Below are positions 1-8,024 of a stretch of DNA of 64,000 nt, one piece after another. Each line of letters opens with the position of its first letter. Position 1 is the first letter of the stretch. The notes below the pieces were generated by a model. The model ran no database searches. It saw only the letters and a list, made by a program, of their open reading frames with translations, and had not been told where the DNA came from. This DNA is from Fimenecus sp045545735 (GTDB taxonomy: Bacteria > Bacillota > Clostridia > Oscillospirales > Acutalibacteraceae). The stretch spans positions 1 to 64,000 of the forward strand of contig JAZQBM010000003.1 of the NCBI GenBank assembly GCA_045545735.1. Direction: 5' to 3'. A program made the position numbers and the translations under genes.

Positions 1-567
1 GGCACCACCTTTGCCTACACACAGATCGGCTACGAAGCCTTTGTATTCTTCGTACATAAGGACAACCCCATTGAGAGCTTGACCCTGGAGCAGGTCAAGG
101 GTATTTATTCCGGCGAAATCACCAACTGGAGTCAGGTGGGCGGTGAAGACGAAAAGATTGTCCCCTTCCAGCGTAACGAAGGCAGCGGCAGTCAGAGTAT
201 GCTGATCCGACTCATGGGTGACACACCCATAATCGAGCCCGACAAACAGACTATGGTGGGCTTTATGGGCGGCATCATCGAAGAAGTTGCCGACTACCAA
301 AACAAGTCTACCTCCATCGGCTTCTCTTTCCGTTACTATGTGGAAGGGATCATCAAAAATCCCGATATCAAACTCATTGCTATCGACGGCATCGCGCCTA
401 CCGTGGAAAACATTCAAAATGGCACGTATCCCGTGATCGCACCGGTATACGCGGTGACCTACGAGGGCAACGACAATCCCCACGTCCAGGAGCTGCTCGA
501 CTGGATGCTGACCGAGGAAGGCCAGTATATCGTCGGACAAACCGGATATGTAGGATTGGGCGGATGA
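1..567 (+). CDS. pstS: Phosphate ABC transporter substrate-binding protein, PstS-like (3' part only)
   Basis: The frame is open from base 1, so the 5' end lies outside the window and about 188 codons remain. The product would bind phosphate outside the membrane for a Pst-type ABC importer. Visible family features are the segment F-V-H-K-D-N-P, the stretch L-x-x-I-Y-S-G-E-I-T-N-W followed by G-G, and R-N-E-G-S-G-S, which matches the ligand-loop style of PstS-like proteins. The C-terminus ends with the usual G-Q-Y-I-V-x-x-x-G-Y-V. A strong terminator follows at 601. Two 60-base lines counted by hand are about 47-52% G+C, richer than the kinase genes downstream. Another phosphate-binding-like family member cannot be excluded because the N-terminus is missing. 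Confidence 0.8.
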   Translation, partial: GTTFAYTQIGYEAFVFFVHKDNPIESLTLEQVKGIYSGEITNWSQVGGEDEKIVPFQRNEGSGSQSMLIRLMGDTPIIEPDKQTMVGFMGGIIEEVADYQNKSTSIGFSFRYYVEGIIKNPDIKLIAIDGIAPTVENIQNGTYPVIAPVYAVTYEGNDNPHVQELLDWMLTEEGQYIVGQTGYVGLGG

Positions 568-600
568 TCGTCTGTTCTGCACAAACGACCCATAAATGTT

Positions 601-628
601 AAAAGCACTGCGTTTGCAGTGCTTTTTT
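601..628 (+). terminator. Rho-independent terminator after pstS
   Basis: The stem GCACTGC (605-611) pairs with GCAGTGC (616-622) across a 4-base loop and extends by A:T pairs. A run of six T follows. Confidence 0.9.
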
Positions 629-657
629 CTTATGTGAGCATCGTTTTGGATCCTGGC

Positions 658-686
658 TTGACTTTTTGGGGGCAAAATGGTATAGT
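658..686 (+). promoter_or_regulatory. Sigma-70-type promoter for the tRNA-Ser genes
   Basis: TTGACT at 658-663 and TATAGT at 681-686 are separated by exactly 17 bases. The first tRNA begins 12 bases after the -10 box. Confidence 0.7.
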
Positions 687-697
687 GGCAAGCACAC

Positions 698-786
698 GGA
701 GAGATGTCCGAGGGGTTTAAGGAGCCAGTCTTGAAAACTGGTGATACGGCAACGTACCGTGGGTTCGAATCCCACTCTCTCCGCCA
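698..786 (+). tRNA. tRNA-Ser(UGA)
   Basis: The acceptor stem GGAGAGA pairs with TCTCTCC, followed by discriminator G and an encoded CCA. The anticodon stem CCAGT/ACTGG encloses the loop CTTGAAA, giving anticodon TGA. A long variable arm and the T-arm GTGGGTTCGAATCCCAC are present, as expected for a serine tRNA. It sits 63 bases upstream of a second tRNA-Ser and probably shares its promoter. Confidence 0.97.
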
Positions 787-849
787 CTGCGGGTTGTATG
801 TTAAATACAGCCCGCTTTTTAATTAAATAACGCTAAACACGTTACGCTT

Positions 850-940
850 GCAGAAGTACTCAAGTTGGTGACGAGGCGCCCCTGCTAAGGGCGTAGGCCG
901 GGAAACCGGTGCGAGAGTTCGAGTCTCTCCTTCTGCGCCA
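850..940 (+). tRNA. tRNA-Ser(GCU), integration target of the island
   Basis: The acceptor stem GCAGAAG pairs with CTTCTGC, with discriminator G and an encoded CCA. The anticodon stem CGCCC/GGGCG encloses CTGCTAA, giving anticodon GCT. The long variable arm is that of a class II serine tRNA. Its 3' end from 918 on is repeated exactly at 36128-36151, so this gene is the attachment site of the island. The tRNA stays intact because the recombination point is at its 3' end. Confidence 0.97.
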
Positions 941-941
941 A
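918..941 (+). repeat. attL: 24-bp core repeat inside tRNA-Ser(GCU)
   Basis: This is the T-arm 3' half, acceptor 3' strand and CCA of the tRNA plus one A. It is identical to 36128-36151, and the flanking bases differ on both sides (G versus T before it, A versus G after it). Confidence 0.85.
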
Positions 942-943
942 AT

Positions 944-997
944 AAAATCGTTGAAAAATCCTTATTTATCAAGGCTTTCAGCGGTTTTATTTTTTTG
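944..997 (+). terminator. Terminator after tRNA-Ser(GCU)
   Basis: AAAATCGTTGAAA (944-956) pairs, with two G:U pairs, to TTTCAGCGGTTTT (976-988), and a T run follows. It lies just inside the island, so the incoming DNA supplies the tRNA terminator. The original one probably sits beyond attR at 36150. Confidence 0.8.
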
Positions 998-1009
998 CCT
1001 AAAACTAGT

Positions 1010-1029
1010 TTGCGGTTTATTTGCGGTTT
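1010..1029 (+). repeat. Left subterminal 20-bp direct repeat
   Basis: The sequence is two consecutive units of TTGCGGTTTA type. A perfect 20-base copy in the same orientation lies at 35991-36010. The position just inside both island ends fits integrase arm-type sites, which is inference. Confidence 0.65.
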
Positions 1030-1035
1030 GTTGAC

Positions 1036-1062
1036 AAAAAAGCCACTCGATTGAGTGACTTT
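1036..1062 (-). terminator. Terminator of the minus-strand gene at 1077
   Basis: GCCACTC and GAGTGAC form a hairpin. Read on the minus strand it is followed by a T run (AAAAAA at 1036-1041 on plus). Confidence 0.75.
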
Positions 1063-1076
1063 AATTTGAACTTTTA

Positions 1077-2018
1077 TTATTTTAATTTGTTTTCTTTAAA
1101 CAACCGCACCGTATCGCTACTATATTTCTTCTCTATTCCAGCTTTTGAAAATAATAGAACACCTTCATCATCTGAATTTATCAACTTTCCACCGAATTCT
1201 ACTGTCTCTAAATGCCCGTTAAACTTAACTGTAAAATTCTTTTTTACTATCTCTACTATTTGACCCGTGCTTTTTAATTTCACAATGTCACCTATAGATA
1301 CATCTTCTTTTATTGTGATTTTTTCTGATATCACTTTTGATTTTACCAATTCCCAATATATTGGAGTTTCGAAATTGATTCCACTTCCACCAATATATCT
1401 AAAGTTCTTGATTTCTTCTAAAAAATCAATCAACTTGTTAAACTCTTCTCTCGGTGGGTAAGCACAATAAAATTTTGTTCCGTTGGCAAACTCACAAGAA
1501 AACGAATCATTTACACAAAAACCTGGAGGGTTATCTTTTATATTACTAATTATATAATCATCTGTTTCCCAATTCTCAATATCAATTGAAGTTATAAATT
1601 TCTTTATTTCATCAATTTTTTCATCATAAAGACCAAATATTTTTTCATCAAAGAATTCGTCCGGGAAATTCATCCACCCATCACGACTTCCGTTTATACG
1701 GTTATATTTTTTCAAACCAATCCCATCAAAGTCAATGTGTTTAATAGGTAAATCTCCATACCTAATACTAAATTTAGTTATTTGAGATTTATCCATTAAC
1801 TGATTATCCCACCAATAAAAAGTTTTGTCTTCATCCGTTTCCATACTTTTACAATGTGGGCAACTTTGAAATTTGTTTTTGTCATAGAAGTGTCCGTTTT
1901 CGCATTTTTCTATATGCACTCTTTGGGGAATATCTCCGTTACAAACAGGGCAAGTATTGGTTTTGTGTTTGTCATAATAATGTCCATTCGGACATCTTGT
2001 TAATAGCATATTGTTCAC
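1077..2018 (-). CDS. Double zinc-ribbon protein of unknown function
   Basis: The 313-residue protein begins with two zinc-ribbon motifs of one pattern, C-P-N-G-H-Y-Y-D followed by C-P-V-C, and C-E-N-G-H-F-Y-D followed by C-P-H-C. A similar C-x-x-G-H-Y-Y-D ribbon opens the zinc-ribbon FHA protein at 11818. The remainder is soluble and acidic, and I do not recognise it. The gene starts two bases beyond the stop of the histidine kinase gene, so it is the last gene of a regulator-sensor-effector operon. A link to the kinase/FHA system through the shared ribbon is inference. Confidence 0.75.
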   Translation of the reverse strand: MNNMLLTRCPNGHYYDKHKTNTCPVCNGDIPQRVHIEKCENGHFYDKNKFQSCPHCKSMETDEDKTFYWWDNQLMDKSQITKFSIRYGDLPIKHIDFDGIGLKKYNRINGSRDGWMNFPDEFFDEKIFGLYDEKIDEIKKFITSIDIENWETDDYIISNIKDNPPGFCVNDSFSCEFANGTKFYCAYPPREEFNKLIDFLEEIKNFRYIGGSGINFETPIYWELVKSKVISEKITIKEDVSIGDIVKLKSTGQIVEIVKKNFTVKFNGHLETVEFGGKLINSDDEGVLLFSKAGIEKKYSSDTVRLFKENKLK

Positions 2019-2019
2019 C

Positions 2020-3354
2020 TTATACCTTCAAACTTACAACAGCAGTAAATTGGTTATTCTCCGCAGTTGTTTCAAATGTGCCGTTATATTTCTGTGCGAT
2101 ATCATTTATCAAAGTCATTCCAAAACCGTGATTTTCTTTATCAGTTTTTGTGGTTTTTATTTTTCCTTTGTTATCTACATTGATTTCCACAAACGGATTT
2201 TCAGTTTTTACAAGTAAATATTCTGCCTGAATTGCTGATTTAAGCACAATTTTTCGTTCCGTATTTTCAGGCAACTTCTTACAACTTTCAATTGCATTGT
2301 TCAGAAGATTTAAGAAAACACAATTTAAGTCAATGCTTTCAAGGCCAAGTTCTCGTGGCAAGTCTATCTTAACATCAATTTGTATATTTTCTCTGCTTGC
2401 TTCTTCTACTTTTGCACCTACAACGGCATTTACAACAACATTATCAGCATACACCGAAATTGTTGATGCTTTTATACTATTATTAAGACTTGTTAATATT
2501 TCTTTTGCCTTTTTGATACTTTCGTCTGTATTTTCAGCCATAAGCAAGTTTATAGTTTCAATATTGTCCTTGAAATCGTGACGAATTTTACGAACTTCGT
2601 TTGTTTTCTGTTGAAGATTATTATAATATTCAAGTTCAAGTGTTTTAACATTTTCTGACCAATACAATTTTTCTTTCAAAATTTCACGGTCAGAAAGTTT
2701 TTTCATCACATTATATAGTGAAATACTCAATAAGAAAATAAGAACTGGAGAAACAAGCAAATTATATTGCGAAAACGTGTTGTTCGTATGAGCATAACTG
2801 TTTATCGCAGTCAAAAGAATTAATATATTTATTAACATAATTGCAACAAAGTTAATTACGACAGGTATAGGTACATTAAATTTTTTCTTTTTGCAAATCA
2901 GATATCCAAAAAAAGAGAAGATTGCATAACCAATAATACTAATAAGATAATAAACGATTTTTTCTTTTAATCCTAAATCACGCACTTCTGCCGATGTTAC
3001 ATCAAAAATATTTGAAAATGCTATTGCACAAACCATTTCACAAACTGCATTACTAACCGCCATTACGATAAAAACAAAGAGTTTTCTTTTTATAGAATCC
3101 TTGAATAAGAATACAAAATATAATATCCAGCATATCGGCAAGGCAATCATTTTTATATTCATTCTTGTATTGTAATCGGGAATCAAAATTTCGACTAGGT
3201 TGGAAAAATTAAAAAGATAGTTAATTGTTACTAAAGGAACTGCATACAACAATACAGTCAATATTCTATTTAGTTTTGATGTAAGTGGCTTGGAAAAAGC
3301 ATAACCTATTGATATAGTACTTAAAAACATACAAAGTATATCTAAAACAATCAT
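2020..3354 (-). CDS. GHKL sensor histidine kinase, LytS/AgrC-like
   Basis: This 444-residue kinase has several hydrophobic segments in residues 1-215, a coiled linker near 225-250, and the phospho-acceptor box I-R-H-D-F-K-D-N with His259. The ATPase part shows the N box N-L-L-N-N-A-I-E-S-C (349-358) and the G box H-G-F-G-M (409-413). This is the arrangement of the AgrC/ComD class of peptide-sensing kinases. It overlaps the response regulator start-to-stop by four bases (3351-3354), so the two are translationally coupled. No AgrB/AgrD-like peptide genes are adjacent, so the signal is unknown. Confidence 0.9.
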   Translation of the reverse strand: MIVLDILCMFLSTISIGYAFSKPLTSKLNRILTVLLYAVPLVTINYLFNFSNLVEILIPDYNTRMNIKMIALPICWILYFVFLFKDSIKRKLFVFIVMAVSNAVCEMVCAIAFSNIFDVTSAEVRDLGLKEKIVYYLISIIGYAIFSFFGYLICKKKKFNVPIPVVINFVAIMLINILILLTAINSYAHTNNTFSQYNLLVSPVLIFLLSISLYNVMKKLSDREILKEKLYWSENVKTLELEYYNNLQQKTNEVRKIRHDFKDNIETINLLMAENTDESIKKAKEILTSLNNSIKASTISVYADNVVVNAVVGAKVEEASRENIQIDVKIDLPRELGLESIDLNCVFLNLLNNAIESCKKLPENTERKIVLKSAIQAEYLLVKTENPFVEINVDNKGKIKTTKTDKENHGFGMTLINDIAQKYNGTFETTAENNQFTAVVSLKV

Positions 3355-4061
3355 AATTTTTCTCCTAAATAGTGCAAAATAATTTTCTTAATTTCAGGAA
3401 ATTTCGCCTTTGCAACGGGCACAATTTCGCCACTGAAAAGTTCAATACGATTATTTGAAATGCTACGCACCATATTCATATTCACAAGATAGCTCTTGTG
3501 TGTGCGAATAAAGAAGGATGGGAGTTGTTTTTGAAAATCATCAAGTTTCATAAGTATTTCTGTATTTCTGCGAATTTCGTGAACAAGAATTGTACGCATA
3601 TAGCTTTCTACATACTTAATTTCATCATAACGGATTCTCAATACTTTTTTCTTACTTGTAATATTGATAGCATTTCTGTTGCCTGCATCAATTTCAGCAA
3701 CTGCCATTTCAAGTGCTTCAAGAAGTTTTTGTGGGTCAACTGGTTTTAATATGTAATAAACAGGGTCAACCGAAAATACATCCTGTATATAATCTGTATA
3801 ATTTGTAATAAAAATAAACTGCAATCTTGGGTAAAGCGGTTTTAATGATTTTGCCATACTTACCCCATTCATACCCGGCATTTCAATATCCGTTATAATT
3901 ATATCAATACAATTCTCGCTGTAATCTTCAATATGGCTTAATAACGCCTGAGCATTAGAAAATGAAATAATCGTATGTTCATCTGTATAGACTTTGTCTA
4001 TCAATGAAATAATTTCTTTTAAGAAAACAGGATTATCATCGCATACAGCAATGTTTATCAT
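3351..4061 (-). CDS. LytTR-family response regulator
   Basis: The 236-residue protein has an N-terminal receiver domain with the acidic pair D8-D9, phospho-acceptor D58 in I-T-D-I-E-M-P-G, and K106 in I-L-K-P. Residues about 136-230 form a LytTR DNA-binding domain (I-K-Y-V-E-S, F-I-R-T-H-K-S-Y-L-V-N). This is the AgrA/VirR type that binds direct repeats upstream of targets. The ATG at 4061 follows a GGAAG ribosome site. It is the first gene of a three-gene operon with the sensor kinase and the double zinc-ribbon protein. Confidence 0.92.
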   Translation of the reverse strand: MINIAVCDDNPVFLKEIISLIDKVYTDEHTIISFSNAQALLSHIEDYSENCIDIIITDIEMPGMNGVSMAKSLKPLYPRLQFIFITNYTDYIQDVFSVDPVYYILKPVDPQKLLEALEMAVAEIDAGNRNAINITSKKKVLRIRYDEIKYVESYMRTILVHEIRRNTEILMKLDDFQKQLPSFFIRTHKSYLVNMNMVRSISNNRIELFSGEIVPVAKAKFPEIKKIILHYLGEKL

Positions 4062-4168
4062 AATTTCACTTCCTTCAAACTAAATAACTTAATTATTTTA
4101 CACTATTTTTTCACACAATAAAAGTCGAATTATTACATTTTTCGGCAGTTTTTTGATTTAGTAATATT

Positions 4169-4197
4169 AAAAGGACTTGTTAATAACAAGTCCTTTT
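4169..4197 (-). terminator. Terminator at the end of the kinase/FHA operon
   Basis: AAAAGGACTTGTTA pairs with TAACAAGTCCTTTT across a short loop. It separates the large minus-strand signalling operon ending at 4227 from the two-component operon starting at 4061. Confidence 0.8.
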
Positions 4198-4226
4198 GGT
4201 TTGAATATCTGTTATTTATCTACAGA

Positions 4227-5048
4227 TTAATAAATACGTTCGTAATCAGCAACGTAATAATCATTGGGATGTATTTGCTCTTCACCAAGTTTTTTAACAA
4301 TTTTGAAGCGTCCATCTATATATTTTACTAAAAAAGATTCAGTTGAGAGATACGCGCCGTTGCCTAAAAACTGGTCAATTGCTATTACATAACCGCCGTC
4401 TTTTTTACCTTTATATGTAATAGAGTTCGCATTGTATTCAAAACTACCTTTTGCACCATAAATAACATAGAGTTCGTTATTATAGCTGAACAAATTCGAA
4501 TTATCAAGGTCTGCTTGATTAACAATATCAGAGGACAAATATTTTTTATAAATTCTTTTTACTTCTGCGACCGACTTGACAGTTTTGAATTTATATACAC
4601 TTTCAATGCTCATTTCTGTCCAATCAGTTCGTTCGCAAATAACTGTCATAAGTTCTTCTCTGTAATTGTGTGTGTAATCAATTCCTATTGCATTGTGACT
4701 ACCCTGGTCAAGACTTGTATAATGACTAATTAACGGCTTGAATATTTTTTTCACATTTGACGAGTTAATTTCAGGGTCAGGTGCTTTTGTAGTTGTCGTT
4801 GTGTTTGTTGTGGTAATCGTAGTTGTAGTAGTTTCAGTCGTTGTTGTGATTGATTGAGTTGTTGATTCTGTTGTAGTTTCAGTAGTTTGATTAGATGTGC
4901 TTTCAGTCGTTGACTGAACAGTTTCGTTATTCCCAACTATTTTAACGAATTTTACAGTTGCAATACTTAACAATGTTAACCCACATAAAGAAAACACTAT
5001 AATCAGCGAAACCATTTTGTTTGCCATTATAAGTTTAAATATTTTCAT
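4227..5048 (-). CDS. Membrane-anchored protein with Thr-rich stalk and IseA-like C-terminal domain
   Basis: The 273-residue protein has an N-terminal membrane helix (about 12-34), then a stalk of nearly pure Thr/Ser/Glu (about 40-92). The 180-residue outer domain carries a pattern F-K-T-V-K-S-V-A-E-V-K-x-I-Y-K-K-Y-L-S-x-D-I. That pattern resembles the IseA/YoeB family of DL-endopeptidase inhibitors, though this is recognition by eye and tentative. It is the last gene of the kinase/FHA operon, 51 bases after the PASTA kinase. A surface protein next to a PASTA kinase would fit a cell-wall role. The Thr-rich stalk matches that of the LRR protein at 15216. Confidence 0.65.
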   Translation of the reverse strand: MKIFKLIMANKMVSLIIVFSLCGLTLLSIATVKFVKIVGNNETVQSTTESTSNQTTETTTESTTQSITTTTETTTTTITTTNTTTTTKAPDPEINSSNVKKIFKPLISHYTSLDQGSHNAIGIDYTHNYREELMTVICERTDWTEMSIESVYKFKTVKSVAEVKRIYKKYLSSDIVNQADLDNSNLFSYNNELYVIYGAKGSFEYNANSITYKGKKDGGYVIAIDQFLGNGAYLSTESFLVKYIDGRFKIVKKLGEEQIHPNDYYVADYERIY

Positions 5049-5099
5049 AATATCACCTATTCAAGTTCAAAATATACAAGCTAAGCAAACATACATCTG

Positions 5100-8012
5100 C
5101 TACTTTGCTCTATATTGAACATATTTTTTTACATCACTGATTTGTCCACCTGCGGTTACCTTTGTACTTGATTCAAGACCAGTAGTAACCTTTTTATATT
5201 GATAAACCTTTTGATAATCGGTATATGTTTGTTTATATACAGGCACTTTAAACCACCACCAAGAGTGAGAACTATGTCCGGTAAACTTATAACAACCTTG
5301 CTTATATTCTGTTGCATTTGTTGTACTTTCAAAGCACTCCCAAATTGTACCTTTGTAACCATTACCCACATTAGTATTGTATGTATCTGTTACATAACAA
5401 TTATTTTCAGTTGCAAAGCTTGGATTATCGTATGCCCAATGGTAATAAACATACGTATATATGCTTGAACCACTTACCGTTCTTTTATTACTTGTATTTT
5501 CATAAGATGAAATTGCACTTCCATTATATTTGCTATAACGTCCATCACCTTTATTGAACCCACTTGGAAAACTTGCGTAATAATGAGTTCCACTATTTGT
5601 TTGCTTCCAATAACTACCTATTTGAGACCATCCTGATAATGATGAGCTTGTGGATTCTGTAGTTTCAGTTTTTGTATATATCCACTTTTCATTTACAACT
5701 TGAGCCCCTGACGGAACATTTGATTCTAACACCCAACCTGAAACACTATTTTGTGTCCAATGAGCATACAGCGTATGATTAGCAGAGTTACTTACTTTTG
5801 AAGAAGCAGTAATTTTTGAGCCACCAGTAGCCGATGTGTACCAACCTTCAAAAGTATAATAGTCCCTTGTTGGAGTAGGTAATGAGCCATACGAACTATT
5901 ATATGTTGCACTCATACTTGTCGGTGAAACTTTACCACCATTTGCATTAAATGAAACACCTACTTTTATTGTGTTGGTTGTTTTTTCCGTAGCTTGTTCT
6001 TTTTGAGCCGTAGAATCATTTTTTGCACCTTTGGATACAGTAATTGTAACAGTTGTTCCGACTTTTACCTTTGTATCTGCTTTTATACTTTGAGAAATAA
6101 CGGTTCCCTGTGCAATATTATTACTGTATGCATACTCAACCTTATAATTAAGATTTGCAGACTTAAGAAGATTTACAGCATTACTCTGCTTTCTGTTTGC
6201 AACATCAGGAACACGAGTTGTTTCATCTGCTTTTGCACCTTTAGAAATTACAATTGTTACAATCGTCTCGTTTGTTACTGCATCACTACCAGCAGACGGA
6301 TTTTGTGAAATTACACAACCTGCAGGTACAGTATTACTATATTCTTCTTCAATAGCAGTGAAAAGCTTTGTATCAGATAAAATTTGTTGTGCCTTTTCCT
6401 GTGTTTTTCCTACAACATCAGGTACTTTTACCGTTTCTTTCGTATTGTCTTCGCTACCTGTTGAAACAGTAATTGTAATACTGTCGCCTTCTTTAAGTTT
6501 TGTTTCAGGTTCATATTCTTGTGCACATACATACCCTGCAGCATACTCGTCACTACTTGCTTCTGCCAAATTAACAACAAGTCCAAGTGCTTCGATTTGT
6601 GAAACTGCTTCACTTTTTTCCATTCCAACAAAACTTGTTATTGGCAAATAAACATCTCTTGCACCTGCTGAAAGCACAAGATATACATCAGGATATTTAT
6701 CGGTATCAACCTTTGAACCTGCATTTGGTGACTGTGACAATATCATATTTTCAGGTATTGCCAAATCATAAACCGTATCTTCAATTCTGATTTTGTTTTC
6801 AGCCTCTGTTTCATCTGTTGAATACACATAGCCATAAGGTTCAAGAGTTTCTGCGGCTTGTTCAACAGACATTTCAATTACGTTAGGTAATCGGTCAGCT
6901 GCAATTTTCTTTAATGTGCCTGTTGAAAGCAGTGCAATTAGAATTGCAACTGCTACACCTATTCCAGCAAGCATACCTATCTTTACTTTTTTTGAAAGTC
7001 CGCCATTATTATCTTTGTCTATTTCCTCCGGAATCACCTCTGCAGGAACTAAATTTTCCAGGACATCTGCAAATTCTTTTGCACTCTGATAACGATTTTC
7101 TGCATATATGTTCATACCATTCATAATGGCAATTTCTATATTTTCAGGTATATCAATGCCTAATTCTGATGGTTTCTTTAAAACATTTTCAGAGTTTTTT
7201 CTTTCCTGTGCATCAATTGGCACAACACCTGTAATCAAGCGATAAAGTGTAGCACTAATTGCATAAATATCAGTCCACGGGCCTTGATTACCACGACTAC
7301 GATATTGTTCTTCAGGTGAATATCCGGGTTTAAGCACAACCGACATACTTTTAGAATGAAATGTAGTAGCATATTTGGCTGCACCGAAATCTATAAGTCT
7401 TACTTTTTTATCTTCAGTAAGCATAATATTATCAGGAGCAATATCTCTATGAATTATTCCCTCTGCATGAACTTTTTCCAGTCCTCGCAACACAGGAATA
7501 ATATAACTTACAGCTTCGTCATAAGGAATTTTCCCCTTTTTGATTGCTTTGGCTTTCAAACTTTCACCATCAATATACTCCATAATGATATATGCAGTTG
7601 AATTTTCAATAAAACTATCATAAATATGCACTATACCATCGGCAAAATGGAATTTAGCTAAAACCTTTGCTTCCTCTACAAAGCTATGAAGTCCTGCATC
7701 AAATTGTTCAGTTGCTTCTCCGCCATAAACTGATACTACAGTCTGACCTTGGAAACGTGTTGCAAAATCGTGTGGCAAATACTCCTTAATTGCAACTTTT
7801 CTCTCCATTTCAATATCCCAAGCAATATATGTAATTCCAAATCCACCAGAACCCAAAGATTTACCAATTACATAGCGACCTGCAAGTATTGTCTCAGGCT
7901 CAAGATGAAAAATTTCTTTTGCAGGAGTACCTTTTTTATAACCACAATGTGGACAAACTTCTATATCAGGTGCGATTTCTTCCATACACCCCATACAACG
8001 ATTAAATTCCAT
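5100..8012 (-). CDS. Ser/Thr protein kinase with zinc ribbon, PASTA repeats, InlB-type repeat and novel C-terminal ectodomain
   Basis: This 970-residue transmembrane kinase opens with a zinc ribbon (C6, C9, C20, C23). The cytoplasmic kinase domain has the glycine loop G-S-G-G-F-G (54-59), V-A-I-K with K76, H-R-D-I-A-P-D-N with D191, and D-F-G (208-210). A membrane helix spans about 346-362. Outside are about four PASTA-like repeats (375-662), which in PknB/PrkC relatives bind muropeptides. A Listeria-Bacteroides (InlB) repeat follows (686-752), then a Trp/Tyr-rich domain (758-970) ending in V-Q-Y-R-A-K. That last domain recurs at the C-terminus of the cohesin/dockerin protein at 17975. The lysine usual in H-R-D-x-K-P is Ala here. 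The gene lies 12 bases after the second kinase gene in the same operon. Confidence 0.93.
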   Translation of the reverse strand: MEFNRCMGCMEEIAPDIEVCPHCGYKKGTPAKEIFHLEPETILAGRYVIGKSLGSGGFGITYIAWDIEMERKVAIKEYLPHDFATRFQGQTVVSVYGGEATEQFDAGLHSFVEEAKVLAKFHFADGIVHIYDSFIENSTAYIIMEYIDGESLKAKAIKKGKIPYDEAVSYIIPVLRGLEKVHAEGIIHRDIAPDNIMLTEDKKVRLIDFGAAKYATTFHSKSMSVVLKPGYSPEEQYRSRGNQGPWTDIYAISATLYRLITGVVPIDAQERKNSENVLKKPSELGIDIPENIEIAIMNGMNIYAENRYQSAKEFADVLENLVPAEVIPEEIDKDNNGGLSKKVKIGMLAGIGVAVAILIALLSTGTLKKIAADRLPNVIEMSVEQAAETLEPYGYVYSTDETEAENKIRIEDTVYDLAIPENMILSQSPNAGSKVDTDKYPDVYLVLSAGARDVYLPITSFVGMEKSEAVSQIEALGLVVNLAEASSDEYAAGYVCAQEYEPETKLKEGDSITITVSTGSEDNTKETVKVPDVVGKTQEKAQQILSDTKLFTAIEEEYSNTVPAGCVISQNPSAGSDAVTNETIVTIVISKGAKADETTRVPDVANRKQSNAVNLLKSANLNYKVEYAYSNNIAQGTVISQSIKADTKVKVGTTVTITVSKGAKNDSTAQKEQATEKTTNTIKVGVSFNANGGKVSPTSMSATYNSSYGSLPTPTRDYYTFEGWYTSATGGSKITASSKVSNSANHTLYAHWTQNSVSGWVLESNVPSGAQVVNEKWIYTKTETTESTSSSLSGWSQIGSYWKQTNSGTHYYASFPSGFNKGDGRYSKYNGSAISSYENTSNKRTVSGSSIYTYVYYHWAYDNPSFATENNCYVTDTYNTNVGNGYKGTIWECFESTTNATEYKQGCYKFTGHSSHSWWWFKVPVYKQTYTDYQKVYQYKKVTTGLESSTKVTAGGQISDVKKYVQYRAK

Positions 8013-8024
8013 CTATTTCACTCC

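Noticed and set aside
599..787. Minus-strand ORF beginning M-A-E-R-V-G-F-E-P-T-V-R
   Set aside because: It is the antisense of tRNA-Ser(UGA). This peptide is a well-known spurious translation of serine tRNA genes.
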